Assembly: GCA_003223555.1 (NCBI GenBank)
Contig: QHVM01000082.1
Span: forward strand, 1-64,000
Direction of reading: 5' to 3'
Origin: Acidobacteriota bacterium
GTDB lineage: Bacteria > Acidobacteriota > Vicinamibacteria > Fen-336
Length of the DNA: 64,000 nucleotides
Shown here: piece by piece, positions 9,965-24,132 of the stretch
Layout: every line of letters begins with the position of its first letter
How positions within the stretch are numbered: the stretch's first letter is position 1
Program-made: the position numbers and the translations under genes
The notes under the pieces: model-generated
What the model was told of the DNA's origin: nothing
Databases searched by the model: none
The model's input: only the letters and a program-made list of their open reading frames with translations

Positions 9965-10340
9965 ATGTGGGCGCCCTTCATCCGGCGTAGCTCAGGCCGC
10001 GCGGGCCTGCCTGTCCCGGGCAAAGCTGCAAGTCTAGCGGCGACCCGGGGTTTTTGTCAAACCCGCGGCAAGACCGCTCCCGCTTTGCCTTGTCCCGGTC
10101 GCGTGCCGTGTGATAGCCTAGGCTGCTTGGAGCAGCGAGACCTCGCCCAACCTTTCACCGAGTTCAGGCTTCGATTTCCACAGGTGTTGAAATCTCTGTG
10201 CAAAAAGGGCCCCGGTCGGGAAGACACGCGGTTCGATACCGGCTCTCTCACGTAAGTAACTTATAACAAACGGGTTAAATGGCGACTGCGGGCTTCGGGG
10301 ACGGCCAGGCCGGCGGGGCGGGCTCTTGGAGGCCGGGCCC
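9965..10340. promoter_or_regulatory. Putative replication origin (oriC) region
   Basis: rpmH-dnaA divergent intergenic region; AT-rich stretch GTAAGTAACTTATAACAAACGGGTTAAAT (about 10252-10280); inverted DnaA-box-like TTTCCACAG (10175-10183) and CTGTGCAAA (10196-10204); no perfect TTATCCACA seen. Confidence 0.55.
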
Positions 10341-11639
10341 ATGAACCTCTGGGACGAGGTGCTGGCCAAGGTCGAGGCCAAGGTGAACCGCCACAGCTTC
10401 GCCACCTGGTTCCGGCCCACGAGCTTCCACGCGCTCCAGGGCTCGAGTCTCCTCGTCCAGGTCCCGAACTCCCAGTTCAAGGACTGGCTGGCCCGCAACT
10501 ACCACGGCGTGATCGCGGAGTCCCTGCACGACCTCGGCAAGAGCGAGGTCCACGTCGTCTTCGAGTGCGAGCCGGCTGCGGCGGGGGGCGCCGAGGCCGT
10601 GGCCGAACGCGAGGTCGCCACCTCCGCCGCCCTCAACCCCAAGTACACCTTCGAGAGCTTCGTGGTGGGCTCCTCCAACCAGTTCGCCCACGCCGCCGCG
10701 CGGGCGGTGGCCGAGATCCCCAGCAAGTCCTACAACCCGCTGTTCCTCTACGGCGGGGTGGGCCTCGGCAAGACGCACCTCATGCATGCCATCGGCCACT
10801 ACATCCAGGCCCGCAACCGGCACTTGAACCTCGTCTACATCTCCTCGGACCGCTTCATCAACGAGATGATCAACGCCATCCGCTTCGACCGCCTGCCCGC
10901 CTTCCGCCAGAAGTACCGGGCGGTCGACGTGCTGCTCGTGGACGACATCCAGTTCATCGCCGGCAAGGACCGCACCCAGGAGGAGTTCTTCCACATCTTC
11001 AACGCGCTGCACGACGCCCAGAAGCAGATCGTGATCTCGAGCGACTGCCCGCCGCGGCAGATCCCGACCCTGGAGGAGCGGCTCCACAGCCGCTTCGAAT
11101 GGGGCCTCATCGCCGACATCCAGGCCCCCGACATCGAGACCAAGGTCGCCATCCTGCGCAAGAAGGCGGAGGCGGAGCGGGTGGAGATCCCGGAAAACGT
11201 GGCCCTCTTCATCGCGAGCAAGGTGCGCACGAACATCCGCGAGCTCGAGGGAAGCCTCATCCGCCTCATCGCCTACGCCAGCCTGACCGGGCGGGACATC
11301 GACCTCACCCTGGCCCAGGAGATCCTGCGCGACCTGCTGGCCACCGAGGACAAGCCCATCACGATCGAGATGATCCAGAAGTTCGTGGCCGACCAGTTCG
11401 GGGTGAAGATCACCGAGCTCAAGGCCAAGAACAACTCCAAGACCGTGGCCGAGCCGCGCCAGATCGCGATGTACCTCATCAAGGCGCTCACTGGGGCCTC
11501 CCTGCCCGAGATCGGCAAGGCCTTCGGGGGCAAGCACCACTCCACCGTGATCCACTCGGTTCGCAAGATCGACACCCTGCGCAAGCGCGACCCTGAATTC
11601 GACCGGCGCATCAACAGCTTTGTCCAAGCGTTCCGATGA
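10341..11639 (+). CDS. dnaA: Chromosomal replication initiator protein DnaA
   Basis: NPLFLYGGVGLGKTHLMHAIGH; LLVDDIQFIAGKDRTQEEFFHIFNAL; GGKHHSTVIHSVRKI. ATG at 10341 preceded by GGAGG. Confidence 0.98.
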   Translation: MNLWDEVLAKVEAKVNRHSFATWFRPTSFHALQGSSLLVQVPNSQFKDWLARNYHGVIAESLHDLGKSEVHVVFECEPAAAGGAEAVAEREVATSAALNPKYTFESFVVGSSNQFAHAAARAVAEIPSKSYNPLFLYGGVGLGKTHLMHAIGHYIQARNRHLNLVYISSDRFINEMINAIRFDRLPAFRQKYRAVDVLLVDDIQFIAGKDRTQEEFFHIFNALHDAQKQIVISSDCPPRQIPTLEERLHSRFEWGLIADIQAPDIETKVAILRKKAEAERVEIPENVALFIASKVRTNIRELEGSLIRLIAYASLTGRDIDLTLAQEILRDLLATEDKPITIEMIQKFVADQFGVKITELKAKNNSKTVAEPRQIAMYLIKALTGASLPEIGKAFGGKHHSTVIHSVRKIDTLRKRDPEFDRRINSFVQAFR

Positions 11640-11866
11640 GGTTGCCGGGGTTTTCCACCACGGGGTCGCGGCGCTCCGGGCGCGCGGGGGCTCGGTCCTG
11701 GCTGCTTCCACGTCAGGACGGGGCATGAGGCGCAGCCGTCCACATCTGCTCGCACAGGCGAAGCTCCGGGGACGGAGGGGCTTGGCCGGCTTTTCGCCGT
11801 TTCCGCAACCCCTCTCTTCCTCCTTGAATCTTCTCCAGGGAAGAGAGATCTGGAGGTAGAACACCG

Positions 11867-12970
11867 ATGGAGATCACGGTCCACAAGAACGACCTCGTGC
11901 GCGAGCTGCACCTCGTGCAGGGCATCGTGGAGAAGAAGAACTCCATCCCCATCCTGTCCAACGTGCTCGCCGAGGCGAAGGGGAAGGAGCTGCGCATCTC
12001 GGCCACCGACCTCGACGTCTCGCTGCGGTGCGGCTGTCCGGCCGAGGTGGCGGGCGAGGGCGCCATCACCCTGGCGGCCAAGAAACTCTACGAGATCGCC
12101 CGCTCGCTGCCGGAAGCGGACGTCCGCATCAAGGTGCTGCCCGACGCCTGGGCCTCCATCGAGTGCGAGCGGGTCAGCTTCAAGATGGCGGGGCTGCCGA
12201 AGGAGGACTTCCCCTCGCTCCCCGAGGCCAGGGGGAAGGGCGGCACCGAGATCCCCGGCGATGTGGTGCGCGAGCTGATCGCCCGCACCGCCTTCGCCAT
12301 CACCGCCGAGGATGCCCGCTACTACCTGGCCGGCGCCCTGATGATCCTGGACAAGGACGGCGTGGCGATGGTCGCGACCGACGGCCACCGCCTTTCGTAC
12401 GCCCACCGCCAGAGCCCGCTCAAGCTAGCGGAGCCGCAGCGGGTGCTGGTCCCGCGCAAGGCGATCTACGAGCTGGCCCGCCTGCTCGAGGAGGAAGAGA
12501 CGTTGACCTTCCAGCAGGTCGAGAACCACCTCGTCTTCGCCGTGGGGGGCCGGACCCTCGCTTCCAAGATGATCGAGGGCCAGTTCCCGGCCTTCGAGAA
12601 GGTGATCGCGGTCGCCGGCGACAAGGTGGTCGACCTCGGCCGGGAGGAGCTGGGCACGGCCATCCGCCGGGTGAGCCTCCTCTCCTCGGAGCGCAGCCGG
12701 GCCGTGAAGCTGACGCTGGGGTCGGACCGCCTCGACCTGGCCGCGTCTTCACCCGACCTCGGCGAGGCGCGGGAGTCGCTGGCCGCCGAGTACAAGGGGG
12801 ACTCGGTCGAGATCGGCTTCAACGCCCAGTACCTGCTCGACTTCCTCGGAGTGGCGGGGACGGAAGCGGTGCGCATGGAGCTGAAAGACCACGAGAGCCA
12901 GGGAATCTTCCGGCCCCAGGGCGGGGCGGAGACCGATTACCGCTACGTCGTGATGCCGATGCGGCTCTAG
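11867..12970 (+). CDS. dnaN: DNA polymerase III subunit beta (sliding clamp)
   Basis: IPILSNVLAEAKGKELRISATDLDVSL; ATDGHRLSYAHR; ends YVVMPMRL. Confidence 0.97.
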   Translation: MEITVHKNDLVRELHLVQGIVEKKNSIPILSNVLAEAKGKELRISATDLDVSLRCGCPAEVAGEGAITLAAKKLYEIARSLPEADVRIKVLPDAWASIECERVSFKMAGLPKEDFPSLPEARGKGGTEIPGDVVRELIARTAFAITAEDARYYLAGALMILDKDGVAMVATDGHRLSYAHRQSPLKLAEPQRVLVPRKAIYELARLLEEEETLTFQQVENHLVFAVGGRTLASKMIEGQFPAFEKVIAVAGDKVVDLGREELGTAIRRVSLLSSERSRAVKLTLGSDRLDLAASSPDLGEARESLAAEYKGDSVEIGFNAQYLLDFLGVAGTEAVRMELKDHESQGIFRPQGGAETDYRYVVMPMRL

Positions 12971-12992
12971 GTGGATGAAAGGTTCTTTCTAC

Positions 12993-13104
12993 GCCGGCGT
13001 TCGGCGCGCGGAACGGAGCGTTTCGTCTACCGCCTCGCGACGGATTCATTCCGACGCGAGGCGCTTGATGACGGCGGGCGCGGAGCGAAGTGCGCCGCAT
13101 TCGG
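12993..13104 (-). repeat. Structured intergenic repeat family 2, copy B (reverse orientation)
   Basis: Reverse complement ATGCGGCGCACTTCGCTCCGCGC...CCTCGCGTCGGA-ATGAA-TCCGTCGCGAGG...AAACGCTCCGTTCCGCGCGCCGAACGC aligns to copy A over about 110 nt with one single-base gap. Confidence 0.8.
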
Positions 13105-13129
13105 TATAGACGCGGTGTGGGTGGGACGG

Positions 13130-14185
13130 ATGGAGGTGCGAGACCTGAGGAACATCCGGCGAGCCAGCCTGGAGCTTGCGCCCGGGCTGAACGTGCTGAT
13201 CGGCCGCAATGCCCAGGGCAAGACGAGCCTGCTCGAGGCGGTGGGGCTGCTGGCCCGGGGCCGCTCCTTCCGTACCGAGCAGACCGACACCCTCATCCGC
13301 CGCGGGGCGCCGGCTCTTCAGGCCCAGGGGACGGCGGTGGCGGAGGACCGTCGCACCTGCCTCGAGGTCGAGCTGTCGCCGGGCCGCCGCCGACTGCGGG
13401 TGGACGGACGCGAGGTGACACCGCGGGAGTACCACGGGCGGCTGGAGGTGGTCGTGTACTCGACCGACCGCCTGCGGGTCGTGCGCGGCCCGATGCGGGA
13501 GCGCCGCCAGTTCCTGGACCGCGCCGCATCGGCGCTGTGGCCGGCCTACCGGCAGGCGGTGCGGGAGTTCGAGCGCGTGCTCGGCCAGCGCAACGCGGCT
13601 CTCGAGGCGGGAGCGAAGGACCTCGACACCTGGAACGAGCGGTTCGCCCTCCTGGGGGCGCGCCTGAGGGAGCGGCGGGCGGGCTATGCGGCGCGCCTGC
13701 GCCAGGCCTTGCGCGGCGGCTACCAGCCGGAGGGCGAAGCCTACGACGTGCTGCTCGTGCCGCTGCCGCTGGCCGACGGCGCCGAGGCGGAGCGGCGCCG
13801 GCTGGGCGACGAGATGGAAGCTCGGCGGAAGGACGAGGCGCGCGCCCGGCGCAGCCTGGTGGGGCCGCATCGCGACGGCGTGATCCTGAGCGTCGACGGG
13901 GAGGACGCCTCGGAGTCGGCCTCCTCCGGCCAGGCCCGCAGCCTCCTGCTCGCGCTCGCCCTGGCCACCCTGGAGGTCTACCGGCAGGAGAGCGGGCGGG
14001 CCGCGGTGGCGCTGCTCGACGACCTGGACTCGGAGCTGGACGAGGGGCGGGCCACCGAGGTGTGCCGCGAGGTGGCGAGCCGGGGCCAGGCGCTCGTCAC
14101 CACGGCGCACGCCGGCTGGGCGCGCCGGCTGGCCGAGCTGGGACGGCTCTTCGAGGTCGAGGCGGGAGAGGTCAGGGCGGCGTGA
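13130..14185 (+). CDS. recF: DNA replication and repair protein RecF
   Basis: MEVRDLRNIRRASLELAPGLNVLIGRNAQGKTSLLEAV; GPHRDG; SSGQARSLLLALALA. The ORF track start at 12971 is too far upstream. Confidence 0.94.
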   Translation: MEVRDLRNIRRASLELAPGLNVLIGRNAQGKTSLLEAVGLLARGRSFRTEQTDTLIRRGAPALQAQGTAVAEDRRTCLEVELSPGRRRLRVDGREVTPREYHGRLEVVVYSTDRLRVVRGPMRERRQFLDRAASALWPAYRQAVREFERVLGQRNAALEAGAKDLDTWNERFALLGARLRERRAGYAARLRQALRGGYQPEGEAYDVLLVPLPLADGAEAERRRLGDEMEARRKDEARARRSLVGPHRDGVILSVDGEDASESASSGQARSLLLALALATLEVYRQESGRAAVALLDDLDSELDEGRATEVCREVASRGQALVTTAHAGWARRLAELGRLFEVEAGEVRAA

Positions 14186-14216
14186 TGGGTCCCGCGCCCA
14201 CCGGGTCCGGGGATAG

Positions 14217-16646
<2,430 letters not shown>

Positions 16647-16666
16647 CGGATGCCAACGAACCGGCC

Positions 16667-16765
16667 TTTTAACGCAGAGGATTCGCAGAGGCCGCAGAGG
16701 CATCTGTGAGATCTCATATCCGGTCGCGGCGGTCTCTGCGCGCTCCCTGCGGTCTCTGCGTTGAG
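16667..16765. repeat. Dispersed palindromic intergenic repeat, copy 1
   Basis: TTTTAACGCAGAGGATTCGCAGAGGCCGCAGAGG...GGTCTCTGCGCGCTCCCTGCGGTCTCTGCGTTGA, between gyrB and gyrA. Confidence 0.88.
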
Positions 16766-16777
16766 TCCGTTTAGGCA

Positions 16778-19261
16778 ATGGAACCTCAAGACCCCGTAGC
16801 GGCCCAGAAGATCCCCGCGAACATCGCGGACGAGATGCGGCAGTCCTACATGGACTACGCCATGTCCGTGATCATCGGCCGCGCGCTCCCCGACGTGCGC
16901 GACGGGCTCAAGCCCGCCAACCGCCGGGTCCTCTATGGCATGCAGCAGATGGGCCTGCAGCCGGGACGTCCCTACCGCAAGAGCGCCAAGGTGGCCGGGG
17001 AGGTGATGGGCAACTATCACCCGCACGGCGAGGGCGCGATCTACGACACCCTCGTCCGCATGGCCCAGGACTGGAACATGCGGGCGCCGCTCGTCGACGG
17101 CCAGGGCAATTTCGGCTCCATCGACGGCGACCCCCCGGCCGCGATGCGCTACACCGAGGCCCGCCTCTCCCGCGCCGGCGCCTCGATGATGGCCGACATC
17201 GAGAAGGAGACGGTCGACTTCCAGCCCACCTACGACAACAGCTCGACCGAGCCGACCGTGCTGCCCACGGTGCTGCCCAACCTGCTCGTCAACGGTGCCG
17301 AGGGCATCGCGGTGGGGATGGCGACCAAGATCCCGCCCCACAACCTGGGCGAGGTGGTCGAGGGGCTCACCTTCCTCATCGAGAACCCCGACCTGACCCC
17401 GGACGAGCGGCTGGAAGGCCTCATGGAGCGCATCCCGGGGCCGGACTTCCCGACCGCCGGTTTCATCTGCGGGCGGGGAGGCATCCGGGAGGCCTACCGC
17501 CGCGGCCGCGGCACGGTGGTGATGCGGGCGCGGGCCGAGATCGAGACCCGGAAGGGAGACAAGGAGTCGATCGTCGTCACCGAGATCCCCTACCAGGTCA
17601 ACAAGGCCCGCCTCGTCGAGCGCATCGCCGAGCTGATGCGCGAGAAGCGCATCGACGGCATCGCCGACATCCGCGACGAGAGCTCGCGGGAGGGGATGCG
17701 CATCGTCCTCGACATCCGCAAGGGCGAGTCGAGCCAGGTCATCCTGAACAACCTCTACAAGCTCACCCCGCTCCAGGAGACCTTCGGCATCATCATGCTC
17801 GCCATCGTCGACCAGCGCCCGCGGGTGCTCAACCTGCTCGAGGCCGCCGAGCTGTTCGTCGATTTCCGCCGCGAGGTGGTGCGCCGCCGGACCGCCTTCG
17901 ACCTCCGCAAGGCCGAGGCGCGGGCCCACGTGCTCGAAGGGCTGGTCGTCGCCCTCGACCACCTCGACGAGGTGATCGCGCTCATCCGGGGGGCGGGGAC
18001 GCCGCCGGAAGCGCGGACCGACCTGGTCGCGCGCTTCGGGCTGACGCCGATCCAGGCCGACGCGATCCTGGAGATGCAGCTCCAGCGGCTGACCGGGCTG
18101 GAGCGGCAGAAGGTCGCGGACGAGCTGAAGGAGATCAAGCTGCGGATCGCCGACCTGCGCGACATCCTCCAGAAGCCGCGGCGCATCGACCAGATCGTGG
18201 CCGACGAGCTCCGGAAGATCCGGGAGGACCACGGCGACGCGCGGCGCACGGTGATCCTGGACGAGGTCGACGAGATCACCGTGGAGGACATGATCGCCGA
18301 GGAGGACGTGGCCATCTCCATCACCCACGGCGGCTACATCAAGCGGACATCGATCTCCTCCTACCGGGCCCAGCGGCGGGGGGGCCGCGGCCGGATGGGG
18401 ATGCGGACGAAGGACGAGGACTTCGTCGACCAGCTCTTCATCGCCTCCACCCACTCCTACATCCTCATCTTCACCGACCGCGGCCGCGTCCACTGGCTGA
18501 AGGTGCACGAGATCCCCGAGGTGGGACCCCAGGGCCGGGGCAAGGCGGTGGTGAACCTCGTCTCCCTCCAGCCCAAGGAGAAGATCGCCGCCTTCGCCGC
18601 GGTGAAGGAGTTCGTCTCCGGCCGCTACGTGCTCCTGGCCACCCGCAAGGGCATCGTGAAGAAGACCGAGCTCTCCGCCTTCTCCAACCCCCGCGCGGGG
18701 GGGATCATCGCCCTCTCGGTGGAGGACGACGACGCCCTCATCGAGGCCGTGCTGACCAGCGGGACCGACGAGATCCTGCTCGCGACCCGGGACGGGATGG
18801 CCATCCACTTCGGCGAGGAGGACGTCCGCCCGATGGGCCGGGCCGCCTACGGCGTCAAGGGCATCGAGCTGGAATCCGGCGACGAGGTGGTGGCCGTGGA
18901 GGTCGTGGCCTCCGGCGGCACGGTGCTCACCGTGACCGGGAACGGCTACGGCAAGAAGACCTCCCTCGAGGAGTACCGCGTCCAGAGCCGCGGCGGCAAG
19001 GGGCTCATCAACATCAAGACCACCGGCCGCAACGGCCCGGTGGTGGGGGTCAAGTTCCTGAAGGGCGACGAGGGCGTGATGCTCATCACCGAAAAGGGTA
19101 TGATCATCCGCCTGAACACGGCGGACATCTCGACCATCGGCCGGAACACCCAAGGCGTGCGGCTCATCCAGCTCGAGGAAGGGGACCACCTGGTATCGGT
19201 GGCCCGGCTGGCGGAGCGCGAGGAGGGCGAGGAGGGATCTCCGCCGGCCGCCGAGCCCTGA
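16778..19261 (+). CDS. gyrA: DNA gyrase subunit A
   Basis: [44 protein letters not shown]-terminal beta-pinwheel blades. Confidence 0.99.
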   Translation: MEPQDPVAAQKIPANIADEMRQSYMDYAMSVIIGRALPDVRDGLKPANRRVLYGMQQMGLQPGRPYRKSAKVAGEVMGNYHPHGEGAIYDTLVRMAQDWNMRAPLVDGQGNFGSIDGDPPAAMRYTEARLSRAGASMMADIEKETVDFQPTYDNSSTEPTVLPTVLPNLLVNGAEGIAVGMATKIPPHNLGEVVEGLTFLIENPDLTPDERLEGLMERIPGPDFPTAGFICGRGGIREAYRRGRGTVVMRARAEIETRKGDKESIVVTEIPYQVNKARLVERIAELMREKRIDGIADIRDESSREGMRIVLDIRKGESSQVILNNLYKLTPLQETFGIIMLAIVDQRPRVLNLLEAAELFVDFRREVVRRRTAFDLRKAEARAHVLEGLVVALDHLDEVIALIRGAGTPPEARTDLVARFGLTPIQADAILEMQLQRLTGLERQKVADELKEIKLRIADLRDILQKPRRIDQIVADELRKIREDHGDARRTVILDEVDEITVEDMIAEEDVAISITHGGYIKRTSISSYRAQRRGGRGRMGMRTKDEDFVDQLFIASTHSYILIFTDRGRVHWLKVHEIPEVGPQGRGKAVVNLVSLQPKEKIAAFAAVKEFVSGRYVLLATRKGIVKKTELSAFSNPRAGGIIALSVEDDDALIEAVLTSGTDEILLATRDGMAIHFGEEDVRPMGRAAYGVKGIELESGDEVVAVEVVASGGTVLTVTGNGYGKKTSLEEYRVQSRGGKGLINIKTTGRNGPVVGVKFLKGDEGVMLITEKGMIIRLNTADISTIGRNTQGVRLIQLEEGDHLVSVARLAEREEGEEGSPPAAEP

Positions 19262-19281
19262 GCGGCGAAAGGAGGACGACG

Positions 19282-19941
19282 ATGAGGAACGGGATCGGAG
19301 CCTTTTGGGCCGTGCCGGGCCTCGGCCTGGCCCTGGCCGCCTGCGGCCACCGTGATCAGAGGCTGGTCGACCAGTACTTCAACGCCGTCAATGCCAAGGA
19401 CAACCAGACCCTCTCCAGCTTCGCCGCGGTGGGCTTCGACAAGAAGGTCGACCGGTGGCGGATCGTCAAGGAGGAGGACGAGGAGAAGACGACGATGCCG
19501 TTGACCGAGCTCGTGAACAAGCAGAAGGAGCTCGACAAGGCGGTGGCGGACAACAAGAAGGCGGCCACCGCGTACTCCATGGACCATTACGCCGAGGTCG
19601 ACCAAGTCCGCGAGGCGCGCAAGGCCAGCAAGGGGGTGCCGGGCAAGCTGTCCGGCGTGGCCGGCGAATGGGACAAGTACAACCAGAAGGACCGGGACCT
19701 CAAGAAGTCGCTCGCCGAGGCCAACGCCGCGGTGGAGAAGGAGAAGCGCAACGTCGAGCGCTCCCTGGGGCCGACCGAGAACGCCGAGGGCCTCACCGGC
19801 GACGTCATCACCAAGAAGCTCGACCTCGTCCTGACCATCGGCGGCGAGGACAAGCCCTACGTGATGACCCTGTTGAAGTACGACGTCAAGGGCAACGCGC
19901 GGCCGCGGTGGGTCGTCCAGGACCTCAAGCCGGCGAGCTAG
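19282..19941 (+). CDS. Putative lipoprotein of unknown function with coiled-coil-like middle region
   Basis: MRNGIGAFWAVPGLGLALAACGHRDQ (lipobox LAAC), charged helical middle. Confidence 0.7.
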   Translation: MRNGIGAFWAVPGLGLALAACGHRDQRLVDQYFNAVNAKDNQTLSSFAAVGFDKKVDRWRIVKEEDEEKTTMPLTELVNKQKELDKAVADNKKAATAYSMDHYAEVDQVREARKASKGVPGKLSGVAGEWDKYNQKDRDLKKSLAEANAAVEKEKRNVERSLGPTENAEGLTGDVITKKLDLVLTIGGEDKPYVMTLLKYDVKGNARPRWVVQDLKPAS

Positions 19942-19956
19942 TGACGAGACACTCGA

Positions 19957-22161
19957 TCACACCAGCTCCAGGCCCGCGAAGCGGGCCACCAGGCGCTTGG
20001 CGCCGACTCCGGGAAAGGAGACGGTGAGCTTCAGCTCCTCGCCCGCCGTCTCGCTCCGCAGCACGGTTCCCACGCCGAAGAGCGGGTGGCGCACCCGGGC
20101 TCCCGGCTTCAATCCCCGCAGCGCGTCGGGGGTGGGGGGCGGCGCCGGAGTCCCGCCCCGCTCCGGGGCGTAGCGGCGCCGCGGCGCCGAGGCCGAGATC
20201 ACGGGCAGCCGGCCGTCGGCGGTCGCTTCGACCTGATCGCGGGGGATCTCGACGAGGAAGCGGCTGGGCTCGCTCAGCCGGCGCTGGCCGAAGACCGAGC
20301 GGCTCTGGGCCCAGGTCAGGTGCAGGCGCTCCCGCGCCCGCGTCATGCCCACGTAGCACAGCCGGCGCTCCTCCTCGAGGGCCTCGCCGCGGGCGAGGCT
20401 GCGCGCGTGGGGCATGAGTCCCTCCTCGAGGCCGACGAGGAAGATCGCGTCGAACTCCAGGCCCTTGGCGGAGTGGAGCGTCATGAGGACGACCGGGGCC
20501 TCGTCGCGGGCCTTGTCCACGTCGGAGAGGAGCGACACCCGGTCCAGGAAGCCGGCGAGCGATGGGCTCTCGTCCCGGACCTCGTAGTCGGCGGCGGCCG
20601 ACAGCAGCTCGGCCAGGTTCTCCAGCCGGTCCTGGCTCTCGTGGCTCTCCTGCTGGGCCAGGGCCGCCGAGTAGCCGGTGACCTCCAGGACGCGGCTCAG
20701 CAGGTCCTTGAGGCACAGGCTGGGCGCCTCCATCCGCAGCGCTTCCAGCATCTCCCGGAAGCGACGCAGGGGCGCGGTGGCCCGGGCGGGGAGAAGGGCT
20801 TCGCCCTCCACGACGGCCAGCGCGTCCCAGGTCGAGGTGCCGCGCTCCGCGGCCACCCGCTCCAGCTCGTGCACCGTGCGCTCGCCGATGCCGCGCGGCG
20901 GCACGTTCAGGACGCGTTTCAAGGCCAGCGGGTCACGAGGGTTGGCGACCAGCCGGAGGTAGGCCAGGAGGTCCTTGACCTCGCGCCGCTCGTAGAACCC
21001 GACGCCGCCCCACACCTCGTAGGGCAGGCCGGCCCTCATGAGGGCCTCTTCGAACAGGCGGCTCTGGGAGTTCATGCGGTAGAGCACCGCCGCCCGCCCG
21101 GCCGTCCGCAGCGCGGCGATGCGCGAGACCACCCACGCCGCCTCCTGGAACTCGTCGCCGGCCTGGTGCAGCCGAACGGGGTCGCCGGCCGGCTTGACCG
21201 CCCGCAGCGTCTTTCCCTTGCGCTTCTCGTTGTGGGCCACGAGGCCGGAGGCGGCCTCGAGGATCGCCGGCCGCGAGCGGTAGTTCTCCTCCAGGCGCAG
21301 CACGCGCGCCCCGGGGAAGTCGGCCTCGAAGTCGAGGATGTTGCGGATGTCCGCCCCCCGCCACGAGTAGATGGACTGGTCCTCGTCGCCCACCACGGTG
21401 ACGTTGCCGCGGGGGCCGGAGAGATGGCGGATGAGCTCGTACTGGGCGCGGTTGGTGTCCTGGTACTCGTCGACGAGCACGTACTGGAAACGGCGGCGGT
21501 AGCCCTGCCGGACCTCCTCGTTCGTCTCCAGCAGGGCCACCGTGCGCAGCAGCAGGTCGTCGAAGTCCAGGGCGTGGGCGGCCTCCAGCGCCTGCCGGTA
21601 CCGCTCGGCGACCCGGGCCAGGGTGGCCGCGCCGACCGACTCGGAGTCGGCCTCTCCTTCGAGGTCGCGTCCCGCGTTCTTGCCCGCGGAGATGCGGGCC
21701 AGGATCCGCCGCGGCGGATGCACCTTCTCCGGCAGATCCAGCGCGCGCAGGGCCTCCCGGACCGCCTGGAGCTGGTCCTCCTCGTCGTAGATCACGAAGT
21801 CCTTCGGCAGGCCGGCCGCCTCCGCCTCGCGGCGCAGGATGCGCACGCAGAGGGCGTGGAAGGTGGAGATCCAGCTCCGCATGGCCTGGCCGGCCAGGAG
21901 CGCCTCGGTGCGCGCCTTCATCTCCGCCGCCGCCTTGTTGGTGAACGTGACGGCCAGGAGGCGCTCGGACGGAACGCCCCGGTCGAGCACGAGGTGCGCG
22001 ATCCGGTGGGTGATGACGCGGGTCTTGCCGCTGCCGGCGCCGGCCAGGATGAGGACGGGCCCCTCGGTGGCCAGCACCGCCTCCCGCTGCTGGGGATTGA
22101 GCCCGGTGAGGAGCGAAGAGTCGCCGGTCGGGCGATCGTATTCGGCGGAAGGATTGCTCAA
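19957..22161 (-). CDS. ATP-dependent DNA helicase UvrD/PcrA (SF1A)
   Basis: LNPQQREAVLATEGPVLILAGAGSGKTRVITHRIAHL; VDEYQDTNRAQYELI; VGDEDQSIYSWRGADI; LMTLHSAKGLEFDAIFLVGLEEGLMPH. Confidence 0.96.
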   Translation of the reverse strand: MSNPSAEYDRPTGDSSLLTGLNPQQREAVLATEGPVLILAGAGSGKTRVITHRIAHLVLDRGVPSERLLAVTFTNKAAAEMKARTEALLAGQAMRSWISTFHALCVRILRREAEAAGLPKDFVIYDEEDQLQAVREALRALDLPEKVHPPRRILARISAGKNAGRDLEGEADSESVGAATLARVAERYRQALEAAHALDFDDLLLRTVALLETNEEVRQGYRRRFQYVLVDEYQDTNRAQYELIRHLSGPRGNVTVVGDEDQSIYSWRGADIRNILDFEADFPGARVLRLEENYRSRPAILEAASGLVAHNEKRKGKTLRAVKPAGDPVRLHQAGDEFQEAAWVVSRIAALRTAGRAAVLYRMNSQSRLFEEALMRAGLPYEVWGGVGFYERREVKDLLAYLRLVANPRDPLALKRVLNVPPRGIGERTVHELERVAAERGTSTWDALAVVEGEALLPARATAPLRRFREMLEALRMEAPSLCLKDLLSRVLEVTGYSAALAQQESHESQDRLENLAELLSAAADYEVRDESPSLAGFLDRVSLLSDVDKARDEAPVVLMTLHSAKGLEFDAIFLVGLEEGLMPHARSLARGEALEEERRLCYVGMTRARERLHLTWAQSRSVFGQRRLSEPSRFLVEIPRDQVEATADGRLPVISASAPRRRYAPERGGTPAPPPTPDALRGLKPGARVRHPLFGVGTVLRSETAGEELKLTVSFPGVGAKRLVARFAGLELV

Positions 22162-22165
22162 CGGA

Positions 22166-22267
22166 TTAACGCAGAGGTCGCAGAGATTTCCAGAGCTGCT
22201 CGAGGACGCAGAGACTCTATTCTAATCCTCTGCGTCCTCTCCGTTTCCTCTGCGTCCTCCGCGTTAA
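22166..22267. repeat. Dispersed palindromic intergenic repeat, copy 2
   Basis: TTAACGCAGAGGTCGCAGAG...CCTCTGCGTCCTCTCCGTTTCCTCTGCGTCCTCCGCGTTAA, between uvrD-like gene and glmS. Confidence 0.88.
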
Positions 22268-22286
22268 GAGACCGTTCCGGCTCGGT

Positions 22287-24131
<1,845 letters not shown>

Positions 24132-24132
24132 C

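Noticed and set aside
12971-13129. N-terminal extension of recF (MDERFFLRRRSARGTERFVYRLATDSFRREALDDGG...)
   Set aside because: This stretch is the intergenic structured repeat (copy B). Canonical RecF begins at MEVRDLRNIRRASLELAPGLNVLIG.
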